Below are positions 1 to 9,379 of a DNA stretch of 64,000 bases, in pieces. A program made the position numbers and the translations under genes. Source of the DNA: an uncultured Poribacteria bacterium (lineage in GTDB: Bacteria > Poribacteria > WGA-4E > WGA-3G). The DNA is taken from assembly GCA_951828385.1 (NCBI GenBank), contig OX639973.1, positions 2,905,200-2,969,199 of the forward strand. Direction: 5' to 3'. The notes below the pieces were generated by a model. The model did not search any database. It was not told where the DNA came from and saw only the letters and a list, made by a program, of their open reading frames with translations. Each line of letters begins with the position of its first letter. Position 1 is the first letter of the stretch.

Positions 1-2
1 GG

Positions 3-818
3 CCCCACATGTCCGTCGCCGAAAACATTGAATACGGACTCACACTTCGCAAACTCGGCAAATCAGAACGAGACGAAAAGATCACGCGCGCCTTAGAGAT
101 GGTACAGATGGTAGACTATCGCGACCGCGCAGTCAACACACTTTCCGGTGGACAACAGCAGCGCATCGCACTCGCCCGTGCCCTTGTCATTGAACCGAGC
201 GTTCTCCTTCTTGACGAACCAATTAGCAACCTTGATGCCGCTCTCCGACAACAGATGCGCGACGAAATCAAACAGATCCATGACCGAACAAATATTACAA
301 TGTTCTACGTCACACACGATCAAGTAGATGCCCTGTCTATGGCGGATCGGATGGCAATCATGCAGGACGGTGTCATTATTCAGGTCGGCACCCCGCGCGA
401 GGTATATCAGTTCCCAAAGAACGCCTTTGTGGCAAGTTTCGTCGGGGAAACCAACTTTATCTCCGGTAAAGTCCAGCACACATCAAACGGAAGTGCTACA
501 ATCGAGACCCCCGTCGGAACACTCCACTCCGAAACTGTTTATCGCGACTTAAGCGACGGAACACCCGTGCAGTGCTCAATTCGACCTGAGGCACTCATCG
601 TCAACAACAACCAGAACGATGGTAACCACGCCGAAAACACAATAACGGCAAAGATTACCGCAGTCAACTACTTGGGCAGGATAGAAGAATACCAGTTGGT
701 AGCCGCAGACGTACCGCTCAAAGCCGTGCATTACAATCCCGGTATCGAAACGAAAAAGCCCGGAGACACCGTGCAACTTGTAATAGCAGCAGCGGCAATT
801 ATTCCACTACCCGATTAG
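3..818 (+). CDS. ABC transporter ATP-binding protein, MalK/UgpC type (5' partial)
   Basis: This is the C-terminal part of a sugar- or glycerol-phosphate-type importer ATPase; the Walker A motif and true start lie before the window. The visible reading frame opens in the Q-loop region (PHMSVAENIEYGL). It then shows the ABC signature LSGGQQQRIALARAL, Walker B VLLLDEP, the D-loop SNLDA and the switch histidine in YVTHDQ. The last ~100 residues form the OB-fold/TOBE-like extension typical of MalK and UgpC. It would energise uptake on the cytoplasmic face together with permeases and a binding protein that must lie upstream. The substrate cannot be read from this part. Confidence 0.9.
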   Translation, partial: PHMSVAENIEYGLTLRKLGKSERDEKITRALEMVQMVDYRDRAVNTLSGGQQQRIALARALVIEPSVLLLDEPISNLDAALRQQMRDEIKQIHDRTNITMFYVTHDQVDALSMADRMAIMQDGVIIQVGTPREVYQFPKNAFVASFVGETNFISGKVQHTSNGSATIETPVGTLHSETVYRDLSDGTPVQCSIRPEALIVNNNQNDGNHAENTITAKITAVNYLGRIEEYQLVAADVPLKAVHYNPGIETKKPGDTVQLVIAAAAIIPLPD

Positions 819-877
819 ATATTGTTCTATTATCGCAGGTGCGCTTTGCAAGCGCGCCGGACAAGGAAATAGACAAA

Positions 878-3800
878 ATGCGATTGACCCGGAGTCAACA
901 AGAAGCCCTTAATATAGAAAAACACGTCTGCGTAACCGCCGGTGCCGGATCCGGAAAAACCACCGTGTTGGTTGAACGGTACCTCAAAATTTTGCGTGAA
1001 GGCAACGCCACGCCGCGGGAAATTGTTGCTATTACCTTCACAAATAAAGCTGCCGCTGAAATGAAGGATCGCGTCATCAAACAGTTGTCCCCTCAACAAG
1101 GAGCGCAAGACCTAAAACAGGGCAATTCCTTTCAACGCTTTCGCAACGAGATGAATTCGGCACACATCTCAACTATCCACAGTTTCTGCGCAAGTATCCT
1201 GAGGGAATTCCCCTTTCAAGCGGGTGTACCAGCCAACTTCAGCATTATACAAGGCATCGACCAGAAACTCCTACTACAGAAAACCCTTAAGGAAACCCTC
1301 AGAGACATCGCGACAAATCCTGACCATCCGCGCCGCGCAGAACTCACCCGCCTACTACAACGCTACGGTGGACAGCAAAAACTGGCGGATTTCTTCTCCG
1401 ATATGATAAATCAACGTGATGTAATTGAACATCTCATGCAAGAAATTTATAGCAATTCAAACGACAAGGGAATACATGAAGCCCTACAGCAGCGGATTCT
1501 CGAACAATTGATGTCAACAATTGACATCCCCGAATTTATCCGATGTCTAAATGCTGTTATGCAAGTCGCGACCGGCAAAAGTGTAAAGGTCGTTAGAGAT
1601 TTGACCCAAGAATTAGAAACTGTATATTCGGAAAATCCAAATTCCCCTGAAGCACCGGAACTACTCAAACATATTGCTGTCCCAATTACAATCAAAAACG
1701 GTAACATTGCAAAATCCGCTTTTATCGGTACAAAAACTGATACAACGGACATTAACACCGAAATCAATTTTTTGGTATCGGCCGCGAAAAAAATTAAAAT
1801 CCTCCCAGAAACAGGTGACAATGAAACAGACGATGTTGAAACCGATGATGATTTTCTGCTCAGCACGACCTGTGACCTATTTACACTATACACCCGAATC
1901 CTCAACGACTATGACACCGCCAAACTCTCCCAAGGCACACTCGATAATGATGACCTGCAGCTGAAAACCCGCAATCTACTACGCAACAACGAGCAAATCC
2001 GACAAAAATTGGTCGAGCGTTACCAGTACTTTATGGTAGACGAATATCAAGACACAAACGAATTGCAATATGAATTGGTAATGCTGTTGACAAACAATCT
2101 CAACAGCGCAAATCTTTTTATCGTTGGCGACCCAAAACAGAGCATTTATGGGTTCCGCGGTGCTGATGTCCGTGTGTTTGACAGAATAGAGAAAAAAATC
2201 ACTAATATGGGTGGTGAGAAAATTTCCCTCAGAGAGAATTTTCGGTCCTTACGCGATCCCATCAGATTCGCCAATTACTTTTTCGATCGCTTGATGGGGG
2301 ACGGGAGCGAAAATGAATTTGAGGTGCAGTATGAACCCCTCACGCAAGCGCGACAGGCGCATGCAAACGGTGAGATCAAAATTCTCCTTGGAACACAGGG
2401 AAACGAGGCGGCAGACGAGTACAAACTTATCGCTCAGCATATCAAAAATATGAAAGCAAGCGTAGAAACCGTGTGGGTACGCAGCCAAAATGGAGAGGCG
2501 TTGGAGCGTCCAATTCAGTATGACGACATTGCCATCCTCATCCGGAGTAGAAGACACCTCCCTGATATCGAGAACGCTCTACTTGCGGCAGGTATCCCTT
2601 ATCTCACTACAAGTGGCGTTGGTTTCTATCAACGACAGGAAATTTACGATATCTGGAACTACCTCAATTTCCTTAGCGCACCCTCAAAAAACGACGCACC
2701 CCTTGCAGCAGTCCTTCGCGGTCCTGCCTTTGGCATCTCTGATGCCGAACTCTATGAAATTTCACTACAGAAAGACGGAAATTTCTGGGAAAAAACACAG
2801 AATTACCAAGCAAAATCCAATAACCTCAAGCGCGCGATACACACTTTAAATAAGCACGATCAGTTTGCGCACCGCATGCCTGTCAACCAACTCATCGTTA
2901 CCATCGTTAATGAAACCGGATTGATTGGAACACTGAAAACCGGCATATATGGACAACAACGCTTGGCGAACTATCAAAAACTCTTGGAACTCGCAAGAAA
3001 TTTCGACGGAGATGAAAACACACAAATTCTGCCAGATTTTATCGAATTTCTGGACATATTAATCACCGAAGAGCCTCGCGAGGGACAAGCACCCGTTGAA
3101 GCCAGCAGCGGAGCAGTGCAAATTATGACAATTCACACCGCCAAAGGGAAGGAATTCCCAATCGTTATACTCCCCTGCCTTAACCGGAAGGGACGAACAG
3201 ACACTGAACCTTTCATTGATGAAACATTCGGTATCGGTTTTAGTCCGCTTAAGCCAGATGACGGATATAGGAAAACTGAACCCTCAATCATTGCCCACAT
3301 GAAAAACCGATCGCGCGAAAAAGAGGTCGCCGAAAAGAAACGGTTGTTTTATGTCGGTACAACACGCGCCGAAGACCGGCTTATTTTATCAGGAACACTC
3401 TCAGACAAAGGCGAAGCACAGGAAATGCTTAAGTGGCTCGACACACACCTCGGTATCTGTGGTGGAGAAGACGATTTATCCAGTCTGCCTTTCAAACTCA
3501 ACGTGTTACGACGACTCGAAAGCAGTACCTCCACGGATGAGACTTTGGATGACAGAACACCCATCAAATTTCCAGAATGCCTACCATCAGCACTCGAACC
3601 AACCGGTATTTCCGCAACCTTCTCCGTCACTGAACTCGCCAACTACGCGCGGTGTCCACTGCGATACCAGCTGGAAAATGTGCTACGAATCCCGACGGAT
3701 GACCAAAGAGAAACAAGTTTGGATGAAACCGAGATGGATAACGCAATTCGCTCTACCTTCGCTCGAATCAGACAGCAATCAAACCCTGAAAACCTTGACA

Positions 3801-4327
3801 CTATCATCGACCAAGCCCTTGAGAATTATGCTGAAGCAACGACCGAATCGACAGCAGCACTTCGTACATACGTTAACAATTTTACCAACTCCGAACTCGG
3901 AAAAACAGCACTTTCCGCCGCCAAAACCTACACGAACCAGCAAGTTCACGCAGATATTGACGGACACATCGTTGAGGGTAGATTCGACAGACTCTTTCAA
4001 GACAAAGCAGGACACTGGCAAATCGTCATTTACAAAACCGGCGATCTCCAAGATTCAGAGGCATATCATCCAGAAATGGAACTTTATAGCCTGCTGGCAC
4101 ATCGACGCTATCCAGAACAACCGACAGTAACAATCAATATCTTCTTTATTGAACAGGATCATTACATACAGAAACACTTTAGCATAGTAGAATTACAAGA
4201 AGCTACACAACAGTGGCAGAAAAAAATCTCGGCACTGCAGCGGGGCAATTATAATAAAAATACGGATCATTGCTGTTCTTGTCCCTACGCAGATCCGAAT
4301 GGACAATGTATAATCACCGAATCATAA
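878..4327 (+). CDS. AddA-like UvrD/Rep helicase-nuclease
   Basis: This is a superfamily 1A helicase of the AddA (RecB-like) family, which works in double-strand-break end resection and repair. Motif I is at the N-terminus (VTAGAGSGKTTVLVER), followed by AITFTNKAAAEM, the Walker B-like DEYQDTNELQ, GDPKQSIYGFRGAD, LRENFRS, and VQIMTIHTAKGKEFPIV in domain 2A. The ATG at 878 after AAGGAAATAG is preferred to an in-frame GTG at 839 because the protein then begins MRLTRSQQEALN, as in the family. The C-terminal nuclease region has GRFDRLFQD, but the usual DYKT motif reads IYKT, so a catalytic acidic residue appears lost. CCSC near the end recalls the Fe-S cysteines of AddB-type nucleases. No addB is visible upstream. 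Confidence 0.85.
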   Translation: MRLTRSQQEALNIEKHVCVTAGAGSGKTTVLVERYLKILREGNATPREIVAITFTNKAAAEMKDRVIKQLSPQQGAQDLKQGNSFQRFRNEMNSAHISTIHSFCASILREFPFQAGVPANFSIIQGIDQKLLLQKTLKETLRDIATNPDHPRRAELTRLLQRYGGQQKLADFFSDMINQRDVIEHLMQEIYSNSNDKGIHEALQQRILEQLMSTIDIPEFIRCLNAVMQVATGKSVKVVRDLTQELETVYSENPNSPEAPELLKHIAVPITIKNGNIAKSAFIGTKTDTTDINTEINFLVSAAKKIKILPETGDNETDDVETDDDFLLSTTCDLFTLYTRILNDYDTAKLSQGTLDNDDLQLKTRNLLRNNEQIRQKLVERYQYFMVDEYQDTNELQYELVMLLTNNLNSANLFIVGDPKQSIYGFRGADVRVFDRIEKKITNMGGEKISLRENFRSLRDPIRFANYFFDRLMGDGSENEFEVQYEPLTQARQAHANGEIKILLGTQGNEAADEYKLIAQHIKNMKASVETVWVRSQNGEALERPIQYDDIAILIRSRRHLPDIENALLAAGIPYLTTSGVGFYQRQEIYDIWNYLNFLSAPSKNDAPLAAVLRGPAFGISDAELYEISLQKDGNFWEKTQNYQAKSNNLKRAIHTLNKHDQFAHRMPVNQLIVTIVNETGLIGTLKTGIYGQQRLANYQKLLELARNFDGDENTQILPDFIEFLDILITEEPREGQAPVEASSGAVQIMTIHTAKGKEFPIVILPCLNRKGRTDTEPFIDETFGIGFSPLKPDDGYRKTEPSIIAHMKNRSREKEVAEKKRLFYVGTTRAEDRLILSGTLSDKGEAQEMLKWLDTHLGICGGEDDLSSLPFKLNVLRRLESSTSTDETLDDRTPIKFPECLPSALEPTGISATFSVTELANYARCPLRYQLENVLRIPTDDQRETSLDETEMDNAIRSTFARIRQQSNPENLDTIIDQALENYAEATTESTAALRTYVNNFTNSELGKTALSAAKTYTNQQVHADIDGHIVEGRFDRLFQDKAGHWQIVIYKTGDLQDSEAYHPEMELYSLLAHRRYPEQPTVTINIFFIEQDHYIQKHFSIVELQEATQQWQKKISALQRGNYNKNTDHCCSCPYADPNGQCIITES

Positions 4328-4338
4328 GGAGAAAAGCA

Positions 4339-5040
4339 ATGAAAAAATTAGGACCAATCATCGCAGTTATCACGCTTGCCTGCCTTTCAATCTGCGCATG
4401 GCAACCCAGCCTTGCAGGTACATGGCGCGACGATTTTGAAGATAATGATACCCGCGAATGGAAAATCTTTAATATCGACCGGAAGGCCGAAAAATGGTGG
4501 ATAGACGATGGCGAAGCCGTCGGCGAAATCTTCTTACCCGGCTTCATGAGCCTCTGGCTCACAGGCGAACTCTCATGGAAACACTACTCCGTCTCCTGTC
4601 GCGCAAAGTTGGTGGAAGACAAAGATGAACCCCCAACCATCGGACTGACACTCCACGATAGAGGCGAAGAGGATAGCCGCTACCTCTTTTTTATAGATTA
4701 TATTTTTGGCACCGTCCGAATTGTAAAGGCAGTTCAAGACGATTGGAACATCATCACCTACCTATTTGATGCGGAAATCGATACGTGGTACGACCTGACC
4801 GCCACTATTTACGAGGATGGCACACTCGAATTCAAAATCGACGATGAAGTATTCACCGCTGTTGACGAAGACCTTTTAAAAGGGGGGCAAGCCGGTCTCG
4901 TTGTCGCAGACGGACGCGCACACTTTGATGATGTCGCAATCACTGGCGAAAATATCCCTAACGGCGGACCCGGAAAAGCGCGTCCCGTCGAGCCACGAAC
5001 CAAACTCACAACCACGTGGGGACATCTGAAAAACGATTGA
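4339..5040 (+). CDS. Exported DUF1080/LamG-like protein with W-G tail
   Basis: The ATG at 4339 follows a good ribosome-binding site (ATAAGGAG) and starts a signal peptide (MKKLGPIIAVITLACLSICAW...SLAG). The mature part resembles the concanavalin-like fold of DUF1080 (3-keto-disaccharide hydrolase) proteins: WRDDFEDNDTREWKIF, SVSCRAKLVED, ISLTLHDR-like strands and AGLVVADGRAHFDDVAITG. Catalysis is not demonstrable from this. The protein ends RTKLTTTWGHLKND, one of eight copies in the window of a short C-terminal tail with an invariant Trp. It lies between addA and an oxidoreductase with 11-16 bp gaps, so all could be co-transcribed. Confidence 0.75.
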   Translation: MKKLGPIIAVITLACLSICAWQPSLAGTWRDDFEDNDTREWKIFNIDRKAEKWWIDDGEAVGEIFLPGFMSLWLTGELSWKHYSVSCRAKLVEDKDEPPTIGLTLHDRGEEDSRYLFFIDYIFGTVRIVKAVQDDWNIITYLFDAEIDTWYDLTATIYEDGTLEFKIDDEVFTAVDEDLLKGGQAGLVVADGRAHFDDVAITGENIPNGGPGKARPVEPRTKLTTTWGHLKND

Positions 5041-5056
5041 CGAAGAGTAGACGAAA

Positions 5057-6226
5057 ATGGAAACCAAACGCACAATAGGCATTGGCATTATCGGGATGGG
5101 ATGGATGGGCATGACACACGCCCGCGCATATCGCCAGATTGCGGACCGATTCCACAACACTCCGCTCCATCCCAAGCTCATTATCTGTGCAGACGACGTT
5201 GGTGAACGTACAACCGAGGCAAAATCACGTTTCGGATTTGAACGCACAACTACCGATTTCCGAGATGTCATTGCAGACGAAAACGTACAGCTCGTCAACA
5301 TCGCCGCGCCAAACAACATGCACCTTGAGATCGTCAAGGCAGCCACCGCAGCCGGAAAACACATTTTCTGCGAGAAACCCGTCGGACGGAATCCCGCTGA
5401 AACGCAGGCAATATACACCGCCGCTCAGCAGGCAGGTGTCCTAACCTGCGTCGGTTATAATTACAGATGGGCACCCGTCGTCCAATACGCCCAACAACTG
5501 ATTTCAGACGGCAAACTCGGCAAACTCACCCATTATCGTGGCAGATTTTTCGCTGGCTACGCAAGCCATCCGCAAGCCGTCCTTTCGTGGCGGTTTCAGA
5601 AAGAGATCGCCGGATTGGGAACACTGGGGGACCTGCTCTCTCATGTGATTGACATGGCACACTTTATCGTTGGCGGCATTGATAGCGTCGTCGCACAACA
5701 AGAGACGTTCATCCCAGAACGTCCGGTAGCGACCGCAGGCACCGGCACACACTTTACACTCGGTGCGGATGGCGAAACGGAAGCCGTTACGAACGAAGAC
5801 TACGTCGGAGCACTCGTCCGGTTTGAAAACGGTGTCAGAGGCACACTGGAAGCGTGTCGGGTTATTAACGGTCCCAAATGCGAGATGGCGTTCGAGGTAA
5901 ACGGCACAGCCGGAGCCTTACGCTGGAACTTCGAGCAGATGAACGAACTTGAAGTGTACCTACCCGCTGAAGACGGCTTCCCGGACGGATACACACGTAT
6001 CTTGAGCGGTCCCAGCCACCCGTTCCACAGCGATTTCAACCCCGGTCCCGGTGTCGGATTGGGCTACGACGACCTGAAGACAATCGAGGCGCATCAATTT
6101 TTGCAAGCCATCCACACCGGAAAACAGGGCAACCCAAGTTTCCGAGAAGCCGCCGCAGTCGCCGATGTGCAAACTGCCATCCAAACCTCATGGGAGGAGG
6201 ACCGTTGGATTTCTATCTCACAATAA
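5057..6226 (+). CDS. Gfo/Idh/MocA family oxidoreductase
   Basis: This is a predicted NAD(P)-dependent dehydrogenase acting on a sugar, inositol or related polyol. It has an N-terminal Rossmann fold ([21 protein letters not shown]), the family motif CEKPVGRNP near residue 115, and a C-terminal alpha/beta domain that includes [14 protein letters not shown] and the His-containing [12 protein letters not shown]. Its length of 389 residues is normal. The start follows the previous gene by 16 bp. The stop overlaps the start of the ASPIC/UnbV gene by 37 bp, suggesting coupled translation. The substrate is unknown. It is one of four family members in this window, which are not close duplicates of one another. 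Confidence 0.88.
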   Translation: METKRTIGIGIIGMGWMGMTHARAYRQIADRFHNTPLHPKLIICADDVGERTTEAKSRFGFERTTTDFRDVIADENVQLVNIAAPNNMHLEIVKAATAAGKHIFCEKPVGRNPAETQAIYTAAQQAGVLTCVGYNYRWAPVVQYAQQLISDGKLGKLTHYRGRFFAGYASHPQAVLSWRFQKEIAGLGTLGDLLSHVIDMAHFIVGGIDSVVAQQETFIPERPVATAGTGTHFTLGADGETEAVTNEDYVGALVRFENGVRGTLEACRVINGPKCEMAFEVNGTAGALRWNFEQMNELEVYLPAEDGFPDGYTRILSGPSHPFHSDFNPGPGVGLGYDDLKTIEAHQFLQAIHTGKQGNPSFREAAAVADVQTAIQTSWEEDRWISISQ

Positions 6227-7971
6227 AACAGGCACTATACTACGCTAAAAAGTTGGTAAGTGTACCAAAATTCGTAAAGTTAGAAAGTCGGTTTAATACC
6301 ATAGCAATTTTAGCATACTTGATAACTTTCCTGATCTTTTTCGCGCTAAACGCCGCTGCCCAAAACCTACCACAATTTACAGACATCACGCACGCAGCGG
6401 GCATCAACTTTATCCATAACTCTGGTGCCTTCGGACAGAAATATCTCCCAGAAACAATGGGGTCAGGCTGCGCCTTTATCGACTACGACACCGACGGATG
6501 GCAGGACATCCTCCTCGTCAACGGAAAGGACTGGGAAGGCAATCCGGGATCCCCACCGGTTACTCGGAAGGGGCACCAGAAACGACAAACGATGGCACTC
6601 TACCGCAACAACCGAGACGGCACCTTCACCGATGTCACTGAAGCCGCAGGTCTCGCTGTCCCACTCTACGGGATGGGCGCCGCTGTCGCTGATTACGACA
6701 ACGACGGCGATCCAGACATCTATATCAGCTGCCTTGAAACCGACCGACTTTTCAAAAACAACGGCGATGGTACCTTTGTTGATGCCACGGAAGCCGCTGG
6801 TATCCATAACCCCGGTTTCGGTACAAGCTGCGCATGGTTCGATTACAATAACGATGGGCACCTTGACCTCTACGTTGCAAACTACGTTGAATGGAGTATA
6901 GAGAACGATCTGTTCTGTACCCTCAACGGTATCAATAAATCCTACTGCACACCCGAATCTTACCAAGGACAGGCGAGCAAACTCTTCAGAAATCGGGGCA
7001 ATGGTACATTTGCTGATGTCTCCCGCAGTGCACGCATTGAGGACAAAACGAGCAAATCCCTCGGTGTTTGTATCTTCGATTACAACGCCGACGGCTTACC
7101 AGACATCTTTGAGGCGAACGATACACAACCCAATAAACTCTACCAAAACAACGGCGACGGCACCTTCATCGAAACCGCACTGCAAGTCGGCGTTTCTCAT
7201 GACGAAAAAGGGGTCGCGACCGGCGCAATGGGCGTTGATGCCGCCGATTATGATCGCACCGGTAAGGAGAGTCTTATCATCGGCAACTTCTCTAACGAGA
7301 TGCTCAATCTCTATCACAACGATGGCGGCTTCTTCATGGACGATGCCCCCGCCGCACAGATCGGAAACGCAACGCTATTGACACTTACCTTCGCATGTTT
7401 CTTCTTTGACTTCGATCTCGACGGAAACCTCGACATCTTCACCGCCAACGGACACGTGGAAAATGACATCAACGCCATTCAGACTCAGGTCACTTATGCC
7501 CAACCGCCGCACCTGTTTCATAATAACTCACACGGCAAATTCAGTGATGCGCTCAACACAGTCGGCATGGACTTGGCAAAACCGATGGTCGGCAGAGGCG
7601 CAGCCTACGGCGACATCGACAACGACGGCGATTGGGACCTGCTCGTTACGACCTCCAACGGACCGGCACACCTCTTCCGAAACGACGGTGGGAATCGTAA
7701 CGCCTGGATCAAAGTCCAACTTGTCGGGCAAACAAGCAACCGCGACGGCATCGGGGCTCAGATTCGCATAACCACTGCATCAGGAACACAAACACGAACG
7801 GTTAAGAGCGGTTCCAGTTACTGCTCACAAAGCGAACTCACCGCCATCTTCGGCATAAACGACGATGCCATCATTAAAACAATTGAAGTCCTCTGGCCCA
7901 GTGGTGTTGTGAGTAAACGCAAGAATATCAAACCGAATCAACGCATCCGCATTGAGGAGGGTACACCGTAG
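6190..7971 (+). CDS. Exported FG-GAP/VCBS and ASPIC-UnbV (CRTAC1-like) repeat protein
   Basis: The protein has a hydrophobic N-terminal export segment ([21 protein letters not shown]) preceded by basic residues. A beta-propeller of FG-GAP/VCBS repeats follows, with Ca-binding-like loops such as [69 protein letters not shown] and [13 protein letters not shown]. It ends with an ASPIC/UnbV domain ([10 protein letters not shown]... [15 protein letters not shown]). Such proteins are extracellular and common in this type of genome; the ligand is unknown. Residues ~118-128 are encoded by a copy of a dispersed intergenic repeat inserted in frame (separate entry). The chosen start is the earliest ATG and overlaps the oxidoreductase; the basic N-tail is longer than usual, so a later non-ATG start is possible. 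Confidence 0.85.
   Translation: MGGGPLDFYLTIKQALYYAKKLVSVPKFVKLESRFNTIAILAYLITFLIFFALNAAAQNLPQFTDITHAAGINFIHNSGAFGQKYLPETMGSGCAFIDYDTDGWQDILLVNGKDWEGNPGSPPVTRKGHQKRQTMALYRNNRDGTFTDVTEAAGLAVPLYGMGAAVADYDNDGDPDIYISCLETDRLFKNNGDGTFVDATEAAGIHNPGFGTSCAWFDYNNDGHLDLYVANYVEWSIENDLFCTLNGINKSYCTPESYQGQASKLFRNRGNGTFADVSRSARIEDKTSKSLGVCIFDYNADGLPDIFEANDTQPNKLYQNNGDGTFIETALQVGVSHDEKGVATGAMGVDAADYDRTGKESLIIGNFSNEMLNLYHNDGGFFMDDAPAAQIGNATLLTLTFACFFFDFDLDGNLDIFTANGHVENDINAIQTQVTYAQPPHLFHNNSHGKFSDALNTVGMDLAKPMVGRGAAYGDIDNDGDWDLLVTTSNGPAHLFRNDGGNRNAWIKVQLVGQTSNRDGIGAQIRITTASGTQTRTVKSGSSYCSQSELTAIFGINDDAIIKTIEVLWPSGVVSKRKNIKPNQRIRIEEGTP
6541..6576 (+). repeat. Dispersed repeat inserted in frame in the FG-GAP gene
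   Basis: The sequence GGATCCCCACCGGTTACTCG followed by GAAGGGGCACCAG is nearly the same as the intergenic repeat at about 14514-14551 and related to 30294-30327. Here it is read as protein ([12 protein letters not shown]). Related proteins, as I recall them, run from the Trp-Glu-Gly motif almost directly to the LYRNN motif, so about 11 residues look added without breaking the frame. Confidence 0.7.
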
Positions 7972-8048
7972 GTGTATTCCAATAGTTCAAGAATTTACCA
8001 TTTGATTCCTCAATATTACGGCTTAGATTAACTTTTTGTTTACATTAA

Positions 8049-8221
8049 CGTGAGTTTGAAAACAATTTCGCTTTTTCCGTAAAAGTATTGTATAATATTA
8101 GTTGGACATAGGCTTTATCTTAATAATTGCAATAATAATAATAAAAATTGACCAATTACGATCCAAGTTGCGGGTTGTAAGCCTAAGGGAAATCCAACAT
8201 CCCACTTTTATCAAACTCACG
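8049..8221. mobile_element. 173-bp MITE-like foldback element with 10-bp target duplication
   Basis: The terminal inverted repeats are CGTGAGTTTGA and TCAAACTCACG. The element is flanked on both sides by TTTACATTAA (8039-8048 and 8222-8231), a 10-bp target site duplication. A second inverted pair lies inside (TTGGACATAGGCTT and AAGCCTAAGGGAAATCCAA), so the whole element can fold back on itself. There is no open reading frame, so it must have been moved by a transposase acting in trans. It sits 78 bp downstream of the FG-GAP gene. Confidence 0.8.
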
Positions 8222-8274
8222 TTTACATTAACTTACTGTTTAAATAACCCATTTTAAATGGAGGATCCAACAGT

Positions 8275-8756
8275 CAGTGACCCCCAGCTAAAGCATGGGG
8301 GCTTGTTCAATACGGCAGCCAGGTTTCCTATCGGTTGAACGAGGGTAACTCATTGTCTACAGTAATATATCGCAGTATCTCGGTATGGCAGCCGAAACAA
8401 CGGTTATCAAACGATAGTCCAAACTGGTAGTAGGGCTATCTAAGGATGCTCCCAAAGTCTTAACCTCACTTGGATACTGTGATCTGGAAGGGGCAACATA
8501 TACCTGCGAAAGCAGAGAGCCGAAAGGTCATTACCTGTTTTTTCAAAGACACCGGGTCAGGTCGGATCGGAGATGGTGACAGCACTTCCGAAAAGAAGCA
8601 GCCCACTCGGAGAAAATCGCCCACGAGTCTGTGGCGAAAAAACAACTCGCACCCCACTTCGGGGAATCTAAAACTGAAACAAAGGAGCGGTGTTCCTCCC
8701 CTGCCTAAAGTGTTTTTGCTTGGGCGTTTCTTCTAGGGGTTTCCACACCGAAGAAT
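8275..8756 (+). mobile_element. Decayed IS200/IS605 (TnpB-type) element with both end hairpins
   Basis: The left hairpin is CCCCCAGC-TAAA-GCATGGGGG followed by CTTG (8281-8304). The right part holds a broken hairpin, CTCCCCTGCCTAAAG (8697-8711) and AGGGGTTTCC (8735-8744). The TAAA loop and trailing CTT match the hairpins that flank the intact IS605 element at 25.9-27.7 kb. Plus-strand translation of ~8560-8710 (GDGDSTSEKKQPTRRKSPTS...) resembles the ragged C-terminus of TnpB proteins, so most of tnpB is deleted. A 24-bp dispersed sequence (TTTGCTTGGGCGTTTCTTC core) interrupts the right hairpin. The tnpB-tail call is from memory of the family and is tentative. Confidence 0.5.
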
Positions 8757-8759
8757 TTG

Positions 8760-9335
8760 ATGAAAAATATCTTAACCACCTTTGGTATTAAAACCTCACT
8801 TCTCTTGCTGATTGGCATTTCTCTATCTTTCGTCAGCTGCGATAGAGTCCAACAGCACACAAGTGTTATGTCTACGCCAATGGCAAAACAAGCAATCGCC
8901 ACAATCGGTCCAGCAAGCGACAGTAGCGTGACCGGAATGGCGATTTTCACACAAAATGGCGATCAAATCACGCTCACGATTGAGATCCAAAACGCATCTC
9001 CGGGCATCCATGCCGTTCATATCCACGAAAGTGGCGACTGTAGTGCACCTGACGGTACATCGGCAGGTGGGCATTGGAATCCGACGGGTGTCGCACATGG
9101 GAAGTGGGGTGAAGGTGAATTCCATCTCGGAGACATCGGCAATATCACCGTTGGCGAGGACGGCACGGGCAGCATCGAATTGACGACGGACCTCTGGGAA
9201 ATCGGCACCGGTTCTGACGTAGATGTTGTCGGCAGAGGCATCATCGTCCATGCCGGTGCAGACGATTTTACCTCACAACCCTCAGGCGCTGCAGGCGCAC
9301 GCATCGGCTGCGGCGTAATTGCATTAGCAGAATAG
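8760..9335 (+). CDS. sodC: Cu/Zn superoxide dismutase (exported lipoprotein)
   Basis: It converts superoxide to hydrogen peroxide and oxygen outside the cytoplasm. The N-terminus is a lipoprotein signal with lipobox-like FVSC. The mature protein carries the copper and zinc ligands in order: HAVHIHESGDC, AGGHWNP, HGKWGEGEFHLGD, and GRGIIVHAGADDFTSQPSGAAGARIGCGVI. Both cysteines for the conserved disulphide are present. The ATG at 8760 is used; TTG at 8757 would add only one residue. An IS605-type relic ends directly before the start, leaving only GAAGAA as a weak ribosome-binding site, so the native promoter region may have been displaced. Confidence 0.93.
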   Translation: MKNILTTFGIKTSLLLLIGISLSFVSCDRVQQHTSVMSTPMAKQAIATIGPASDSSVTGMAIFTQNGDQITLTIEIQNASPGIHAVHIHESGDCSAPDGTSAGGHWNPTGVAHGKWGEGEFHLGDIGNITVGEDGTGSIELTTDLWEIGTGSDVDVVGRGIIVHAGADDFTSQPSGAAGARIGCGVIALAE

Positions 9336-9379
9336 CCGCCGTAATCCTATTTCCACTGGCGAGGTCCCCAACCTCGCCT

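Noticed and set aside
93-479. Minus-strand frames opposite the ABC ATPase and similar frames opposite other genes
   Set aside because: Shadows of real coding sequence; no family features or start signals.
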